The notes beneath the pieces are model-generated. The model saw only the letters and a program-made list of their open reading frames with translations, had not been told where the DNA came from and did not search any database. Positions 18,410 through 28,331 of a stretch of DNA of 64,000 nucleotides are shown in pieces. Each line of letters opens with the position of its first letter. Position 1 is the first letter of the stretch. The stretch is from positions 1-64,000 of the forward strand of contig DVEF01000041.1 in assembly GCA_015295805.1 (NCBI GenBank), given 5' to 3'. Origin of the DNA: Geminocystis sp. M7585_C2015_104. Lineage in GTDB: Bacteria > Cyanobacteriota > Cyanobacteriia > Cyanobacteriales > Cyanobacteriaceae. Position numbers and translations under genes: made by a program.

Positions 18410-20137
18410 ATGTCTTCTCGTTTGCCTAGACAAAGATGGCATTTCCCCCAACCCAATCCCCAACTGGTGAGGGAAATTAGCCGCAACTGCGGTATCTCCC
18501 CCATAATGGCACAGGTAATCGTCAATCGGGGAGTTACTGACCTTTCATCCGCCCATTATTATATTAACCCGGAACAGGCTCAACTCCCCCATCCTTTGCA
18601 AGAATTCCCCCATCTATCCCACTGTATCGACATTGTTAAACAAGCCATCGCCAAGGGGGAAAAAATTGGCATCTGTGGCGACTATGATGCCGATGGTATG
18701 ACAAGTACAGCCTTACTTATTAGAACTCTAAGACATTTAGGGGGTATTGTAGACTATGCTATCCCCAGTCGCATGAAAGACGGTTATGGTATTAACGAGC
18801 GTCTTGTCAACGAGTTTCACCAGCAGGGCTTTAGTCTAATTATAACTGTTGACAATGGTATTTCAGCCCATCCTGCCATTGAAAGGGCAAAGGAGTTAGG
18901 CCTAAAGGTTATTATTACAGATCATCACGACTTGCCACCCACTCTACCCCCCGCCGATGCCATCCTTAACCCCAAGTTGTTACCTGAAACTTCCCCCTAT
19001 CATTGTTTGGCGGGAGTGGGAGTAGCCTATATTTTTGCCATCTCCTTGGCCCAGTCCTTTGGACCACTTAACGGTCTGACTAAGGGGCTTTTAGAATTAT
19101 ATACCATCGGCACCATTGCTGACCTTGTACCCCTTAATGGTGTCAATCGTCGCTGGTTAAAAAGAGGACTTAAATTATTAGCAAATCCCGATATTTTAGG
19201 AATTCGTGCTCTTAGTAAATGTGCCGGTATTAATGAGAGTAAAACTCTACTAAACACTGATGATATCGGCTTCATTTTGGGCCCTAGGATAAACGCCATT
19301 GGCCGTTTGGATGATCCTCAAATTGTCATAGAATTACTCACCACCGAAGAGGAAGAAGTAGCGATGGAAATGGCTAAAAAATGCGAGTACACTAATAGAA
19401 GGCGCCAAGAAATGTGCAATGTAATTGAAGAGGAAGCAGTGGCTATTATCGAAAGAAAACCGTTTCTGTGGCAAGAAAACAGGGTGATATTTTTGGTTAA
19501 TAAAAAATGGCATCATGGAGTAATTGGGATTGTGGCTTCCCGTTTAGTGGAACGTTATGGGGTGCCCGTATTTTTGGCTACCTACGAAGACGAAAAGGGT
19601 GATTATATAAGAGGATCAGCCCGAGGTATAGAAGAATACAATGTCTTTTCCGCCCTCCAATACTGTGATGATTTATTGGAAAAATATGGGGGACACAAAG
19701 CGGCGGGCGGGTTCACTTTTTCTAGCAAAAAATTAGAACTTTTTCATCAGCGTTTGATAGAATTCTCTCTTGCCAATATAAAACCAGAACATACCAAGCC
19801 CCTAATAAAAATTGACGCCCAAATTAGTTTGTACCAGGCCAATTTACAACTCTTGAGGGAAATAGAAAGTCTCTATCCCTGGGGGGTGGAAAACAAACAT
19901 CCAATTTTCTGTAGCAAAAAAGTAAAAATTAAACAGCAAAGAATTACTAAAGATGGCCAACATCTACAACTTATCGTAGCCGATGAAACTGGAGAAAAAA
20001 AAGCAATAGCCTGGCGTTGGCATCCCTACTTTCCCCTCCCGCCAGAGGTAGACATTGCCTATAGAATTAAAGAAGACGAGTGGCAAGGCAATAACTCAAT
20101 CCAATTAGAATTAGTTGGTGTCAGACTGCCATCATGA
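18410..20137 (+). CDS. recJ: Single-stranded-DNA-specific exonuclease RecJ
   Basis: RecJ degrades single-stranded DNA 5' to 3' in recombination and mismatch repair. The DHH phosphoesterase motifs are present: GICGDYDADGMTSTALL, the DNG in IITVDNGISAHPA, and the namesake DHH in VIITDHHDLP. The DHHA1 part has GGHKAAGGFTF, and a C-terminal OB-like domain completes 575 residues, the usual length. The ATG is 108 bases from the divergent baiN-type gene. Confidence 0.93.
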   Translation: MSSRLPRQRWHFPQPNPQLVREISRNCGISPIMAQVIVNRGVTDLSSAHYYINPEQAQLPHPLQEFPHLSHCIDIVKQAIAKGEKIGICGDYDADGMTSTALLIRTLRHLGGIVDYAIPSRMKDGYGINERLVNEFHQQGFSLIITVDNGISAHPAIERAKELGLKVIITDHHDLPPTLPPADAILNPKLLPETSPYHCLAGVGVAYIFAISLAQSFGPLNGLTKGLLELYTIGTIADLVPLNGVNRRWLKRGLKLLANPDILGIRALSKCAGINESKTLLNTDDIGFILGPRINAIGRLDDPQIVIELLTTEEEEVAMEMAKKCEYTNRRRQEMCNVIEEEAVAIIERKPFLWQENRVIFLVNKKWHHGVIGIVASRLVERYGVPVFLATYEDEKGDYIRGSARGIEEYNVFSALQYCDDLLEKYGGHKAAGGFTFSSKKLELFHQRLIEFSLANIKPEHTKPLIKIDAQISLYQANLQLLREIESLYPWGVENKHPIFCSKKVKIKQQRITKDGQHLQLIVADETGEKKAIAWRWHPYFPLPPEVDIAYRIKEDEWQGNNSIQLELVGVRLPS

Positions 20138-20226
20138 TAATTACACCGTTGTGACAATCATACCTATGGTCCCAATCCTATTAAATAAAAAATCCTACCG
20201 GGAAACAATATTAAGGAGAAAAAACC

Positions 20227-21003
20227 TTGACCTTTATTCAGTTAATCATCCTAGTAACAATTTTTTTTATTACTGCATTTGTTGGGGTAGTAACTGGTAG
20301 CAACTCTCTTATTACTGTACCGGTAATGTTACAGTTTGGTATTGAACCAGCTGTAGCTATTGCTACCAACATGTTTGGTTTAATTTTCCTGAGTATTGGC
20401 GGTGTTATCCCTTTCCTCAAGACTGGTTTCATGAGGAGAAAGGATATCCCTTTATTAACGACTTTAACCCTGTTTGGTTCACTATTAGGTGCTATTTTAG
20501 TATTAATTGTTCCTCCGAAGCAATTTCCCTTTTTAATTTCTCTATTCCTTATTGCCATTACTGTTTTTTCCATTTTCAACTCTTCTGGCAAAAACCACAA
20601 AACATACCCCAAAACAGTTTCTGCAGTATCCAAAAACATTGCCTATTTATTAACCTTCCTTCTGGGGATATACGGAGGTTTTTACAGTGGCGGCTATGTT
20701 ACCACTCTGACTGCCTGTTATGTTGGTTTTTTGGGCATGACATTTGTGGAGGCGGTGGCGGTAACTAAACTATTAAATGTCTTTTCTTCCCTCATTGCCA
20801 CTGTTGTTTTTATGGTGAAAGGTTTGATAGACTACCCTCTAGCAATTGTCCTGAGCATCACCATGTTTTGTGGCGCATATCTAGGGGGTAAATTTGCCAT
20901 TAAAATGAACGAAATTTTCCTCAAAAAACTTTTTATAACCGTAGTCATCGCCTTGGCTATAAAAACCTTTTGGCAATGGTTATCGTCCGGGGGTGGGATG
21001 TAA
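20227..21003 (+). CDS. TauE/SafE-family membrane permease
   Basis: This 258-residue, roughly eight-segment membrane protein belongs to the sulfite exporter TauE/SafE family, which exports or imports small sulfur- or carbon-containing anions. The first repeat has VVTGSNSLITVPVML and the second GIYGGFYSGGYVTTLTA. The duplicated halves with GxGG-type turns are diagnostic. It starts at TTG 20227 after AAGGAG seven bases upstream. The substrate cannot be told from sequence. Confidence 0.88.
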   Translation: MTFIQLIILVTIFFITAFVGVVTGSNSLITVPVMLQFGIEPAVAIATNMFGLIFLSIGGVIPFLKTGFMRRKDIPLLTTLTLFGSLLGAILVLIVPPKQFPFLISLFLIAITVFSIFNSSGKNHKTYPKTVSAVSKNIAYLLTFLLGIYGGFYSGGYVTTLTACYVGFLGMTFVEAVAVTKLLNVFSSLIATVVFMVKGLIDYPLAIVLSITMFCGAYLGGKFAIKMNEIFLKKLFITVVIALAIKTFWQWLSSGGGM

Positions 21004-21894
21004 AGGGGGTGGGGATTTTTTGAAAAAAGATTTACGATTTCTTAAGTTTTGGCGGAGGGAAAAATGTTATAAGCAAATAGTGTGAAGTTGTAAAATAACC
21101 ATGGGGAAAGAAAAAGGCTGGAGGGGTAATAAAAATGCGTTTAGACGTGGACGCCGAGGATAGCGTTTAATACAGATTGGTTGGGGCAGACAACAACCAT
21201 AACAAGGCAGGGAGTGGAAATTGACAAAAAAATAGAGTTGTTTGCAAGGAATGCTGTCGGGAAAATATAAAATGTCAAACGGTGATGGAGCCCAGTCTTA
21301 GGGTCAATTTTTATTTCCATACAAAAATTACCTTACAAGTTTTCCGACATCTCAAAAACAGGCGATATTAAACCCATACCCTTCATATTTTTCTTTCCTC
21401 GGAGAAAGAACTAGTTATTTTTTTGGCAGAGGGAGGCCTTGCCACTTGGGAAGAATAGGGAATGCCAAATATCCCATTTTTATTTTAAAAACTCTGGTAA
21501 AATGTATTTTTTTGTTTTAAATCCAGCCAATGGCAAAATGATAATACGAGGTATTGGGGAGTAAATGGCAAGGGATGGCTAAAAAAATAGGTAGACGAAA
21601 CCGGTTTTTCTTTTACGAATAGTTAATTTTGGCTAGGAGAGCATTATCAATACTGGCGTTAACCATAGTTATTTCAGCAATGAAAATTGCCAAGTAGGGC
21701 AGAATGCTAACAGGAATATGGGGGAAATTAGTGGAGAATTTATAAGGGACATTTTATCCCAAAAATAGAAAGGATTTACAGGCATTCGTGGAGATTTGGT
21801 TAGAAAAATAGACGGGGGATATCCATAGGAAGGCTCAGCCCTCTGGTAATATGAAAGAACTAGTAGGACGGATGGCTTTACAAATAAGGAGATT
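21004..21894. other. Long gene-free stretch before the GH116 gene
   Basis: This 891-base region has no frame over 60 codons. The only short open frame with a start is one of 20 codons near 21100 (MGKEKGWRGNKNAF, Arg-rich end), which I do not trust. Composition is AT-rich with purine-rich runs. It may hold the promoter of the GH116 gene, an RNA gene I do not recognise, or a badly decayed gene. Confidence 0.5.
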
Positions 21895-24300
21895 ATGCTA
21901 AAAGTAGAATTGCCCCAGATACCCCCCAGTGCATGGCGATGTGAAATTGGGAAACAATGGGAAAATCCTTACCGGGTGCGCTACGCTAGTAACCTGGACG
22001 ATGGCCCCAACCACGGCATGCCTCTGGGGGGATTTGGTGGTGGTTGTATCGGCAGGGGGGTAAACGGGGAATTTAATCTCTGGCATATAGACGGGGGTGA
22101 ACATATTTATAAACCCTTGCCTGCCTGTCAGTTTAGTATTTTTGAACAGGCAGAAGCTGAAGCCCCAAAAGCATACGCTTTGAGTACAAATCAGCCGGAA
22201 GATGGGAGTTTATCCGCTTGGCAGTGGTATCCTCGGGGAAAAGGGAATTATTACGCCTTGTTTCCCCGTAGTTGGTTCGAATATGAGGGAGTATTCCAAT
22301 GTCGTTTTATATGTGAACAATTCTCTCCCATTTGGGCGGGAAACTACCAAGAAAGCAGCTATCCCATTGCCATTTTTGAATGGACAGTTCAAAACCCCAC
22401 GGACAAGGATATTACCGTTAGTATTATGTTTACCTGGCAAAATACTGTGGGGTGGTTTACCAATGCCATCAAATCCCCCCAGGTGAAAATCAGAGATGAT
22501 GGCAGTCCAGTCTACGAGTATCAGCCAAAATGGGGGGATAGTACAGGGAATCTTAACCAGTGGATACAGGACACCTTTAGGGTGGGATGTCTTTTTGATC
22601 GTGTTAGGATGACAGAAGAACAACCTCAGGAGGGGGAAGGACAATGGGCCATAGCCACCACTAGTAACCCCACTGTGGAGGTATTCTATCACACTCGTTG
22701 GAATCCTAGGGGTGATGGCCGAGAAATATGGGAGAGTTTTGCCACGGATGGCAGTCTACCTGATCGTCAAGATGAAACCCCAGCCTCCCCAGGTGAACAA
22801 ATTGCTGGGGCAATAGCAGTCAGATTCCGCCTAAAAGCAGGAAAAACCCGTAAAATTCCCTTTATTCTTACATGGGACTTTCCCGTTACCGAATTTGCCC
22901 AGGGCATTACCTATTATCGTCGTTATACAGACTTTTTCGGCAGAAACGGCCGCAATGCCTGGTCAATGGTGCGAGCCGCATTAAAATACTACGAAACCTG
23001 GCGAGAGAGAATAGAAGAGTGGCAAAAACCAGTACTAAATAGGCCAGATTTTCCAGACTGGCTGAAAATGGCACTTTTTAACGAATTATACCTGCTAACA
23101 CAAGGGGGCACAATTTGGACGGCCGCCACAGAAAACGATCCAGTGGGACAATTTGCAGTGTTAGAGTGCATAGATTACCGCTGGTATGAGAGTCTGGATG
23201 TACGTTTGTATGGCTCGTTCCCACTAATTCTACTATGGCCCCGTTTGGACAAGTCAGTGTTAGAAGCCTTCAGTAGGGCCATCAAAACAGAAGACTTAAC
23301 CCCCAGGGTAATAGGGTACAATGGGACAACAGCAGTGCGCAAGGTAAAAGGCGCCACCCCCCACGACTTGGGCGCACCCAACGAACACCCCTGGGAAAAA
23401 ACCAACTATACCAGCTATCAAGACTGTAACCTCTGGAAGGATTTGCCCTGTGACTTTGTGCTACAAGTGTACCGAGACTTTGTCTTCACCGGCAGTAAAG
23501 ACTATGACTTCTTGTGGGAATGTTGGCCAAGTATCGTAGAAACCCTAAAATACCTTAAAAAATTCGATGAGGACAATGACGGCATACCAGAAAATGGGGG
23601 TGCACCAGATCAGACCTTTGACGACTGGTGTTTACAGGGGATTAGCGCCTATTGTGGAGGCTTATGGATTGCCGCCTTGGAAGCTGCTGTAGCCATTGCT
23701 AGAATTCTTATAGCCAACCCCCCTATGAATCCCAATCTCCAACCCCCAGACTATCCCGTGGGGATTCAAAGGGAAATGGACACTTTCCAACAGTGGTTAC
23801 ATCAAGCTAGAAGTATCTACCACGACACCCTCTGGAATGGAGAATACTACCGTCTAGACAGTAAGAGTAACTCAGATGTGGTCATGGCAGACCAACTCTG
23901 TGGTCAATTTTATGCCCAATTACTCGGAATACCAGATGTAGTAGGGAGAGAATATGTGAAAAAAGCGCTGGCAAAAATATATGATGCCTGTTTTCTCAAA
24001 TTCCATGATGGCAAATACGGCATTGTCAACGGGGTAAAGCCAGACGGCAAACCGGAAAGAGAAAATGACACCCACCCGTTGGAAATCTGGACAGGTATCA
24101 ACTTTGCCATAGCTGCCTTTATGATTCTCAACGGCATGAAAGAAGAGGGATTGAAAGTAGCAGAAACAGTAGTAAGACAGATTTACGAAAACGGGCTCCA
24201 ATTCCGCACCCCCGAGGCTATTACTGCTTCCCATACTTTTCGCGCCAGTCATTATTTGCGGGCTATGGCTATCTGGGTTATATACCATGTCCTAAAATGA
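21895..24300 (+). CDS. GH116 beta-glucosidase/glucosylceramidase-like enzyme (GBA2 type)
   Basis: This 801-residue enzyme matches the GH116 family, which includes human non-lysosomal glucosylceramidase GBA2 and bacterial beta-glucosidases. The N-terminal beta-sandwich opens with GMPLGGFGGGCIGRG and WHIDGGEH. The catalytic (alpha/alpha)6 barrel contains a likely nucleophile around E424 (in VLECIDYRWYESLDVRLYGS) and the acid/base region DNDGIPENGG followed by DQTFDDW at 572-578. No signal peptide is seen, so it is probably cytosolic. The substrate could be a glucosyl lipid or a plain beta-glucoside. The family assignment is firm; the residue roles are inferred from family alignments I remember. 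Confidence 0.88.
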   Translation: MLKVELPQIPPSAWRCEIGKQWENPYRVRYASNLDDGPNHGMPLGGFGGGCIGRGVNGEFNLWHIDGGEHIYKPLPACQFSIFEQAEAEAPKAYALSTNQPEDGSLSAWQWYPRGKGNYYALFPRSWFEYEGVFQCRFICEQFSPIWAGNYQESSYPIAIFEWTVQNPTDKDITVSIMFTWQNTVGWFTNAIKSPQVKIRDDGSPVYEYQPKWGDSTGNLNQWIQDTFRVGCLFDRVRMTEEQPQEGEGQWAIATTSNPTVEVFYHTRWNPRGDGREIWESFATDGSLPDRQDETPASPGEQIAGAIAVRFRLKAGKTRKIPFILTWDFPVTEFAQGITYYRRYTDFFGRNGRNAWSMVRAALKYYETWRERIEEWQKPVLNRPDFPDWLKMALFNELYLLTQGGTIWTAATENDPVGQFAVLECIDYRWYESLDVRLYGSFPLILLWPRLDKSVLEAFSRAIKTEDLTPRVIGYNGTTAVRKVKGATPHDLGAPNEHPWEKTNYTSYQDCNLWKDLPCDFVLQVYRDFVFTGSKDYDFLWECWPSIVETLKYLKKFDEDNDGIPENGGAPDQTFDDWCLQGISAYCGGLWIAALEAAVAIARILIANPPMNPNLQPPDYPVGIQREMDTFQQWLHQARSIYHDTLWNGEYYRLDSKSNSDVVMADQLCGQFYAQLLGIPDVVGREYVKKALAKIYDACFLKFHDGKYGIVNGVKPDGKPERENDTHPLEIWTGINFAIAAFMILNGMKEEGLKVAETVVRQIYENGLQFRTPEAITASHTFRASHYLRAMAIWVIYHVLK

Positions 24301-24301
24301 G

Positions 24302-24319
24302 AAGGATTTGACAATCCTT
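24302..24319 (+). repeat. Perfect hairpin just after the GH116 gene
   Basis: AAGGATT, a four-base loop TGAC and AATCCTT form a perfect seven-base stem two bases after the stop codon. No T run follows, so termination is only possible. It may mark a processing or attenuation point before the thioesterase gene. Confidence 0.5.
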
Positions 24320-24388
24320 AAACTGTGGTTTCAGAATAAGAGTGGGAATGAAAGTTTGTGAAAGGCAGTAACAAAAACCACAGGGAAA

Positions 24389-24865
24389 ATGACAGAAAAA
24401 CCACAATTATCCCCCTCCCAGGGAATTGGAAAAGAAAAACAATACACCGAAGTCACAGAAAAATGGTTTGAATACCCCATAGTGGTCCATCCCCATCATA
24501 CAGATTATGCCGGGGTAGTGTGGCATGGGGTATATCTCACCTGGATGGAGGAAGCGAGAATAGAATGTTTAAGACAGCTAGGGATTGACTATGCCCAGCT
24601 GGTGGCATTAGGATATGAACTACCCGTTATTGAAGTAAATTTGCGTTACCATCGCCCTCTGAGAATGGGGGATAGAGCATTGGTAAAAACTAAAGTCCAG
24701 GATTTAGACGGGGTAAAAATTCACTGGGATTATCAAATTACCGACTGGGAGTCTAGTATCTTATACGTCAGTGGCAGGGTAACCCTGGTGGGAATAGACA
24801 GAGAAAAAGGTAAAATAATGAGAAAACTACCCACAGTTTTACAAGAGGCGCTGGTAAAATTATAG
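24389..24865 (+). CDS. Hotdog-fold acyl-CoA thioesterase (YbgC/FcbC type)
   Basis: This 158-residue protein has the 4-hydroxybenzoyl-CoA thioesterase signature: HHTDYAGVVWHGVYLTWMEE, where the Asp-Tyr/Ala-Gly-Val and the following Glu form the active site. YHRPLRMGD and ITDWESSILYVSGRVTLV follow. An N-terminal extension of about 25 polar residues precedes the domain. It hydrolyses an acyl-CoA or acyl carrier thioester. It lies 88 bases after the GH116 gene and may share its transcript. Confidence 0.85.
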   Translation: MTEKPQLSPSQGIGKEKQYTEVTEKWFEYPIVVHPHHTDYAGVVWHGVYLTWMEEARIECLRQLGIDYAQLVALGYELPVIEVNLRYHRPLRMGDRALVKTKVQDLDGVKIHWDYQITDWESSILYVSGRVTLVGIDREKGKIMRKLPTVLQEALVKL

Positions 24866-24890
24866 GTGCTGCTAGGTAAGCGGGGAGGAG

Positions 24891-25220
24891 ATGAGTAAAG
24901 GAGTAACTGAAGACAAACACAACAACTCTTTCCTTATCGGTTTTCTCATGGGAGGGGGGATTGCCGCCATTACCACTTTTTTACTAACCTGGTCTAAAGA
25001 GGAACAAAATAAAAAGATAATTCAGAAAACAGCAGAAGCCTTGCCTGAAATGGCAGGAGATTTCCTCTCCACCATGCAAGAGAATGCCAGTCGTATTCAA
25101 CAACAAGCCAAAACCAAATGGCAAAAGACAATGACGCGATTACAAGTCGCCGTTGCCGCGGCAATCCAAGCCAGTAAGAATGCAGAAAACCCTCAGCAAC
25201 CACCAAATTCCCATGAATGA
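24891..25220 (+). CDS. Small single-pass membrane protein, YtxH-like
   Basis: This 109-residue protein has one N-terminal membrane segment with a Gly-rich start (FLIGFLMGGGIAAITTFLLT, residues 14-33), then a long amphipathic helix with repeated Glu/Lys/Gln. The layout is that of YtxH-domain proteins, though I cannot confirm membership. Its last eight bases overlap the start of the next gene, so the two are translationally coupled. Confidence 0.7.
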   Translation: MSKGVTEDKHNNSFLIGFLMGGGIAAITTFLLTWSKEEQNKKIIQKTAEALPEMAGDFLSTMQENASRIQQQAKTKWQKTMTRLQVAVAAAIQASKNAENPQQPPNSHE

Positions 25221-25584
25221 GCCCCTTTTTTGGCTAGGTTTATCCCTCTGTCTAGTGGCTACCAGCCTTACTGCTGTGTTGATTACTCTCATTCCTGTCA
25301 TCCAGGAGATAAGCAGGGCTGCTCGTAGTGCGGAGAGGTTATTTGATACTCTAAATCGGGAATTTCCTCATACCCTTGAAGCAATTAGAACTACAAACAT
25401 GGAATTGACAGAATTGAGCGAGGAAATGAGAGAGGGGGTTAAAAGTGCCGCCGGCGCCGTTAAACAAATAGATAATAGCCTATTAACTGTGAAAAGACAG
25501 GTAGAAAAGGTAAGAAAAAAAGGGCATAGTCTGTGGGTTGGCTTGAAGGCTGGAATTGAAACTTGGCAAAAATATAACCCCTAA
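25213..25584 (+). CDS. DUF948-type membrane protein with coiled coil
   Basis: This 123-residue protein starts at ATG 25213, inside the end of the previous gene. It has one N-terminal membrane segment (LFWLGLSLCLVATSLTAVLI), then a helix with heptad-like spacing (SAERLFDTLNREFPHTLE and TELSEEMREGVKSAAGAV), typical of DUF948 proteins. The pair with the YtxH-like gene is common, and both probably make one membrane complex of unknown role. coaE follows 37 bases later. Confidence 0.75.
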   Translation: MNEPLFWLGLSLCLVATSLTAVLITLIPVIQEISRAARSAERLFDTLNREFPHTLEAIRTTNMELTELSEEMREGVKSAAGAVKQIDNSLLTVKRQVEKVRKKGHSLWVGLKAGIETWQKYNP

Positions 25585-25621
25585 AGATAGGGTTTTTGTT
25601 CTAGGTAGAATTGGCAGGATA

Positions 25622-26221
25622 ATGAAAAAAAAAATTGTAGGTTTGACAGGGGGGATTGCTACAGGAAAGTCATCAGTAGCCAACTATTTAAATCAAAAAT
25701 ATGGCATTCCCGTTTTTGACGCTGATGTTTTTGCTAGGGAAGCCGTTGTTGTCAACTCCCCCATATACCGGCAGATTTTAAAACGTTATGGCTCGGGAAT
25801 TACTCTGGATAATGGCCAGTTGAATAGGACTTTACTGGCAGAAATAATTTTTAACAACCCAGAGGAGAAAAAATGGCTAGAATCTCAGATACACCCCTTC
25901 GTCTATCAACGTTTTCTATCTCTAATTCCCCAACTTACTCATCCCCTTAATGTATTCGTCATTCCCCTCTTGTTTGAAGCCAAAATGACCGATTTGGTTT
26001 CAGAAATCTGGGTAGTTGCCTGTAGTTTTGAAAATCAACTCAAAAGACTGCAACAACGGGATAATCTTTCGGAAAAACAGGCAATTTCTCGTATTAACAG
26101 TCAAATGCCCCTAGAGGAAAAAATAAAATTGGCTCACATCGTCATCGACAACAATGGCAGCCCCCAACAACTCTTCTCCCAGTTAGACCAGATAATGTCA
26201 AGGGAAGTTAATAAAAATTAA
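25622..26221 (+). CDS. coaE: Dephospho-CoA kinase
   Basis: This enzyme phosphorylates dephospho-CoA to coenzyme A, the last step of the pathway. ATG 25622 is chosen because the P-loop then falls at residues 8-16 (LTGGIATGKSSVA) and an AGGA lies just upstream. The CoA-binding motif VFDADVFAREAV and the lid RLQQRDNLSEKQAISRI are present. The length of 199 residues is normal. Confidence 0.93.
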   Translation: MKKKIVGLTGGIATGKSSVANYLNQKYGIPVFDADVFAREAVVVNSPIYRQILKRYGSGITLDNGQLNRTLLAEIIFNNPEEKKWLESQIHPFVYQRFLSLIPQLTHPLNVFVIPLLFEAKMTDLVSEIWVVACSFENQLKRLQQRDNLSEKQAISRINSQMPLEEKIKLAHIVIDNNGSPQQLFSQLDQIMSREVNKN

Positions 26222-26317
26222 TATTAAGCAATGTTGTCAAAAAATCAGGGCACATTTTAGCCGTTTTTCTGATAGCCTAGATAAAAGAAGAAAACAGTAA
26301 ATAAAAAAAGGCATTAT

Positions 26318-27283
26318 ATGACAATAACAACAGATAATGAACGTACTATAGTAATCGGCACCAGGAAGAGTCAACTGGCATTGGTACAAACATATTGGGT
26401 GAAAAAAGAACTGGAAAATCGCTTCCCCCAAGTGGAGTTTGAGGTAGAAAAAATCAGCACCCAGGGAGATAAAATTCTAGATGTAGCTTTGGCCAAAATA
26501 GGAGACAAAGGACTATTCACCAAAGAGTTAGAAGTGGCCATGTTGAGGGGAGAGATCGATTTTGCCGTCCACTCCCTCAAGGACTTACCTACAAAACTGC
26601 CAGAAGGACTTATATTGGGGTGTATCACCAAGAGGGTAAACCCCGCTGATGCCCTAGTAGTAGCAGAGAAACACAAAGACAAACAACTGGAGACCCTACC
26701 TTCTGGGAGCGTGGTAGGAACCTCATCCCTCCGTCGTTTGGCACAACTGCGTCACCATTTCCCCCATCTGGTATTCAAAGACGTGCGTGGCAACGTCAAC
26801 ACTCGTCTGGCCAAACTAGACGCCGGCGAGTACGATGCCATTGTCCTGGCGGTAGCTGGTTTGGAAAGATTGGGGATGACAGACAGAATACAGCAAATAA
26901 TACCACCTTCCATCTCCCTTCACGCCGTCGGCCAAGGCGCCTTAGGCATAGAGTGTCGGGTAGGAGATAAAGAAGTTTTACAAATTGTTAAGGCCCTAGA
27001 AGATCCCGACACCCGAGACTGTTGTCTAGCGGAGCGCTCCTTTTTGAGGGTATTAGAGGGAGGCTGTCAAATCCCCATTGGCGTCAACAGTAGTGTCTCC
27101 GGCTCTCAGCTAACCCTCACGGGTATGGTAGCAAGTCTGGACGGCAAGAAACTGGTTAGGGACAGTATAACAGGCCCTCGTGACAACCCAGAAGAAATAG
27201 GTGCCTCGTTGGCGGAGAAATTAAAACAACAGGGTGCGGCTGAGATTCTGGCAGAAATTCTCTCCCAGGTCAACCGCAACTAG
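26318..27283 (+). CDS. hemC: Hydroxymethylbilane synthase (porphobilinogen deaminase)
   Basis: HemC joins four porphobilinogens into hydroxymethylbilane for haem, chlorophyll and phycobilin synthesis. C250 in [10 protein letters not shown] carries the dipyrromethane cofactor. The N-terminal [13 protein letters not shown], the catalytic-aspartate region [15 protein letters not shown] (residues 81-95) and SSLRRLAQL are all present. The length of 321 residues is normal. The ATG lies 97 bases after coaE. A GC-rich inverted repeat (CCCCC and GGGGG at about 27285-27312) follows but lacks a T run. Confidence 0.95.
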   Translation: MTITTDNERTIVIGTRKSQLALVQTYWVKKELENRFPQVEFEVEKISTQGDKILDVALAKIGDKGLFTKELEVAMLRGEIDFAVHSLKDLPTKLPEGLILGCITKRVNPADALVVAEKHKDKQLETLPSGSVVGTSSLRRLAQLRHHFPHLVFKDVRGNVNTRLAKLDAGEYDAIVLAVAGLERLGMTDRIQQIIPPSISLHAVGQGALGIECRVGDKEVLQIVKALEDPDTRDCCLAERSFLRVLEGGCQIPIGVNSSVSGSQLTLTGMVASLDGKKLVRDSITGPRDNPEEIGASLAEKLKQQGAAEILAEILSQVNRN

Positions 27284-27452
27284 CCCCCCTAATGTCTGTG
27301 AGGCTCGGGGGTTAAGATACATAAAGGGGTTGAAGGGAAACAACGGTAACAAAAAAATAATTCAAAAATAGCGAGACGGGGTTGACGACCAACTGCCCCA
27401 ACTCCCCTGGAACTGTCAAGGGTTCAAGTCCATGGAGCACACAGCCTCCAGG

Positions 27453-28040
27453 TCAGACAGTGGTTTCCAAGGCCTGGGCAGCCTTTTTCAGATTCTGTAT
27501 TCGCATAAGTTCCACGAAACTTAGGCCAAAGCGCCCCTCCAGCTCTGCAGCCTTTTCTATGGCTTGAACGAGAAAAGACGTGGCTTCCCGCTCATTGTAG
27601 CCCCTTCTGAGGGCGATTTTAACTCCCTCTGCATCTGCTTCTATTTCCCTGGCCAAACTACGGTTTTGTTGCCAAATCTGTTTAGCGGCGAAGGTGAAGA
27701 GGATGCCAGAAACTACAATGCCCACTACGTCCTGCTGAGACAGTTGGAAAACAAACCCCAACAAGGCCACTAAGGCAACTGCCCTTTCTATATCCCACTT
27801 GAACCATTTTACCCCCAAACACAGGGCCACAGTCCTCAAAAACAGCAAATCCCGTTGGGGGGTGGACAACTGTCGCCACAATTCAAAATTGATATAAATA
27901 GGACGACGGCCAGTCTGCCAGGGTAGTGGGAAAATGGTAGAGATCACCTCTTTTTGGGACTTAGGGAAAATTTTACAAAACATACGTCCAGAGGCGGGCA
28001 TCAATTCCTGTAGGCGACTAATTTCCTGTTCGATATTCAT
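27453..28040 (-). CDS. DUF3318 membrane protein
   Basis: This cyanobacterial protein of about 195 residues starts MNIEQEISRLQELMPASGRM, as DUF3318 proteins do, so ATG 28040 is preferred over 28055. It has two membrane segments (about residues 90-130, ALVALLGFVFQLSQQDVV) and a conserved AREIEADAEGVKIALRRGY stretch that resembles the distal zinc-binding region of M48 peptidases, but the HEXXH motif is missing. It is probably a degenerate peptidase-like scaffold of unknown role. Its start overlaps the end of the next gene upstream. Confidence 0.8.
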   Translation of the reverse strand: MNIEQEISRLQELMPASGRMFCKIFPKSQKEVISTIFPLPWQTGRRPIYINFELWRQLSTPQRDLLFLRTVALCLGVKWFKWDIERAVALVALLGFVFQLSQQDVVGIVVSGILFTFAAKQIWQQNRSLAREIEADAEGVKIALRRGYNEREATSFLVQAIEKAAELEGRFGLSFVELMRIQNLKKAAQALETTV

Positions 28041-28224
28041 CCTGTCCGCTTTCATGAGCTGGGGTTACTGCCTCCCGCAACCAACAATTTTCTAGATGTC
28101 TGATCCTATAGATATACCAAAACTGCCCTGGACGCCATACTGAATAGTTGTCCTCATCGTTGGTTAAGGACTGGTTAAGATAACTCCAGACAGCATGGGC
28201 AATGGTGCGTAGCCTATAAAGCAT
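28018..28224 (-). CDS. Small basic hypothetical protein
   Basis: This is a 68-residue protein starting at ATG 28224, which has AGGAGG nine bases upstream. It begins MLYRLRTIAHAVWSYLNQS and is rich in Tyr, Trp and Arg (YSVWRPGQFWYIYRIRHL). I do not recognise the family. Its end overlaps the start of the DUF3318 gene by 23 bases, which suggests translational coupling. Confidence 0.6.
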   Translation of the reverse strand: MLYRLRTIAHAVWSYLNQSLTNDEDNYSVWRPGQFWYIYRIRHLENCWLREAVTPAHESGQDEYRTGN

Positions 28225-28331
28225 AATAACAACCTCCTCGCCAGTGGAATCGAACACCCCCTAATACCAGTGTGCCCCATTGGTCTGCCTCCTTAACAGG
28301 CCTATTAACCATTCGTAAAATTACTAACTGA

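Noticed and set aside
27405-27435. GGGTTCAAGTCC resembling a tRNA T-arm
   Set aside because: The five-base stem has mismatches and the flanks do not give the other arms.
28235-28320. tRNA-like sequence (TTCGATTCC on the minus strand) between folB and the small basic protein gene
   Set aside because: The T-arm stem does not pair properly and no acceptor or anticodon arm can be drawn. It is probably chance or an old remnant.
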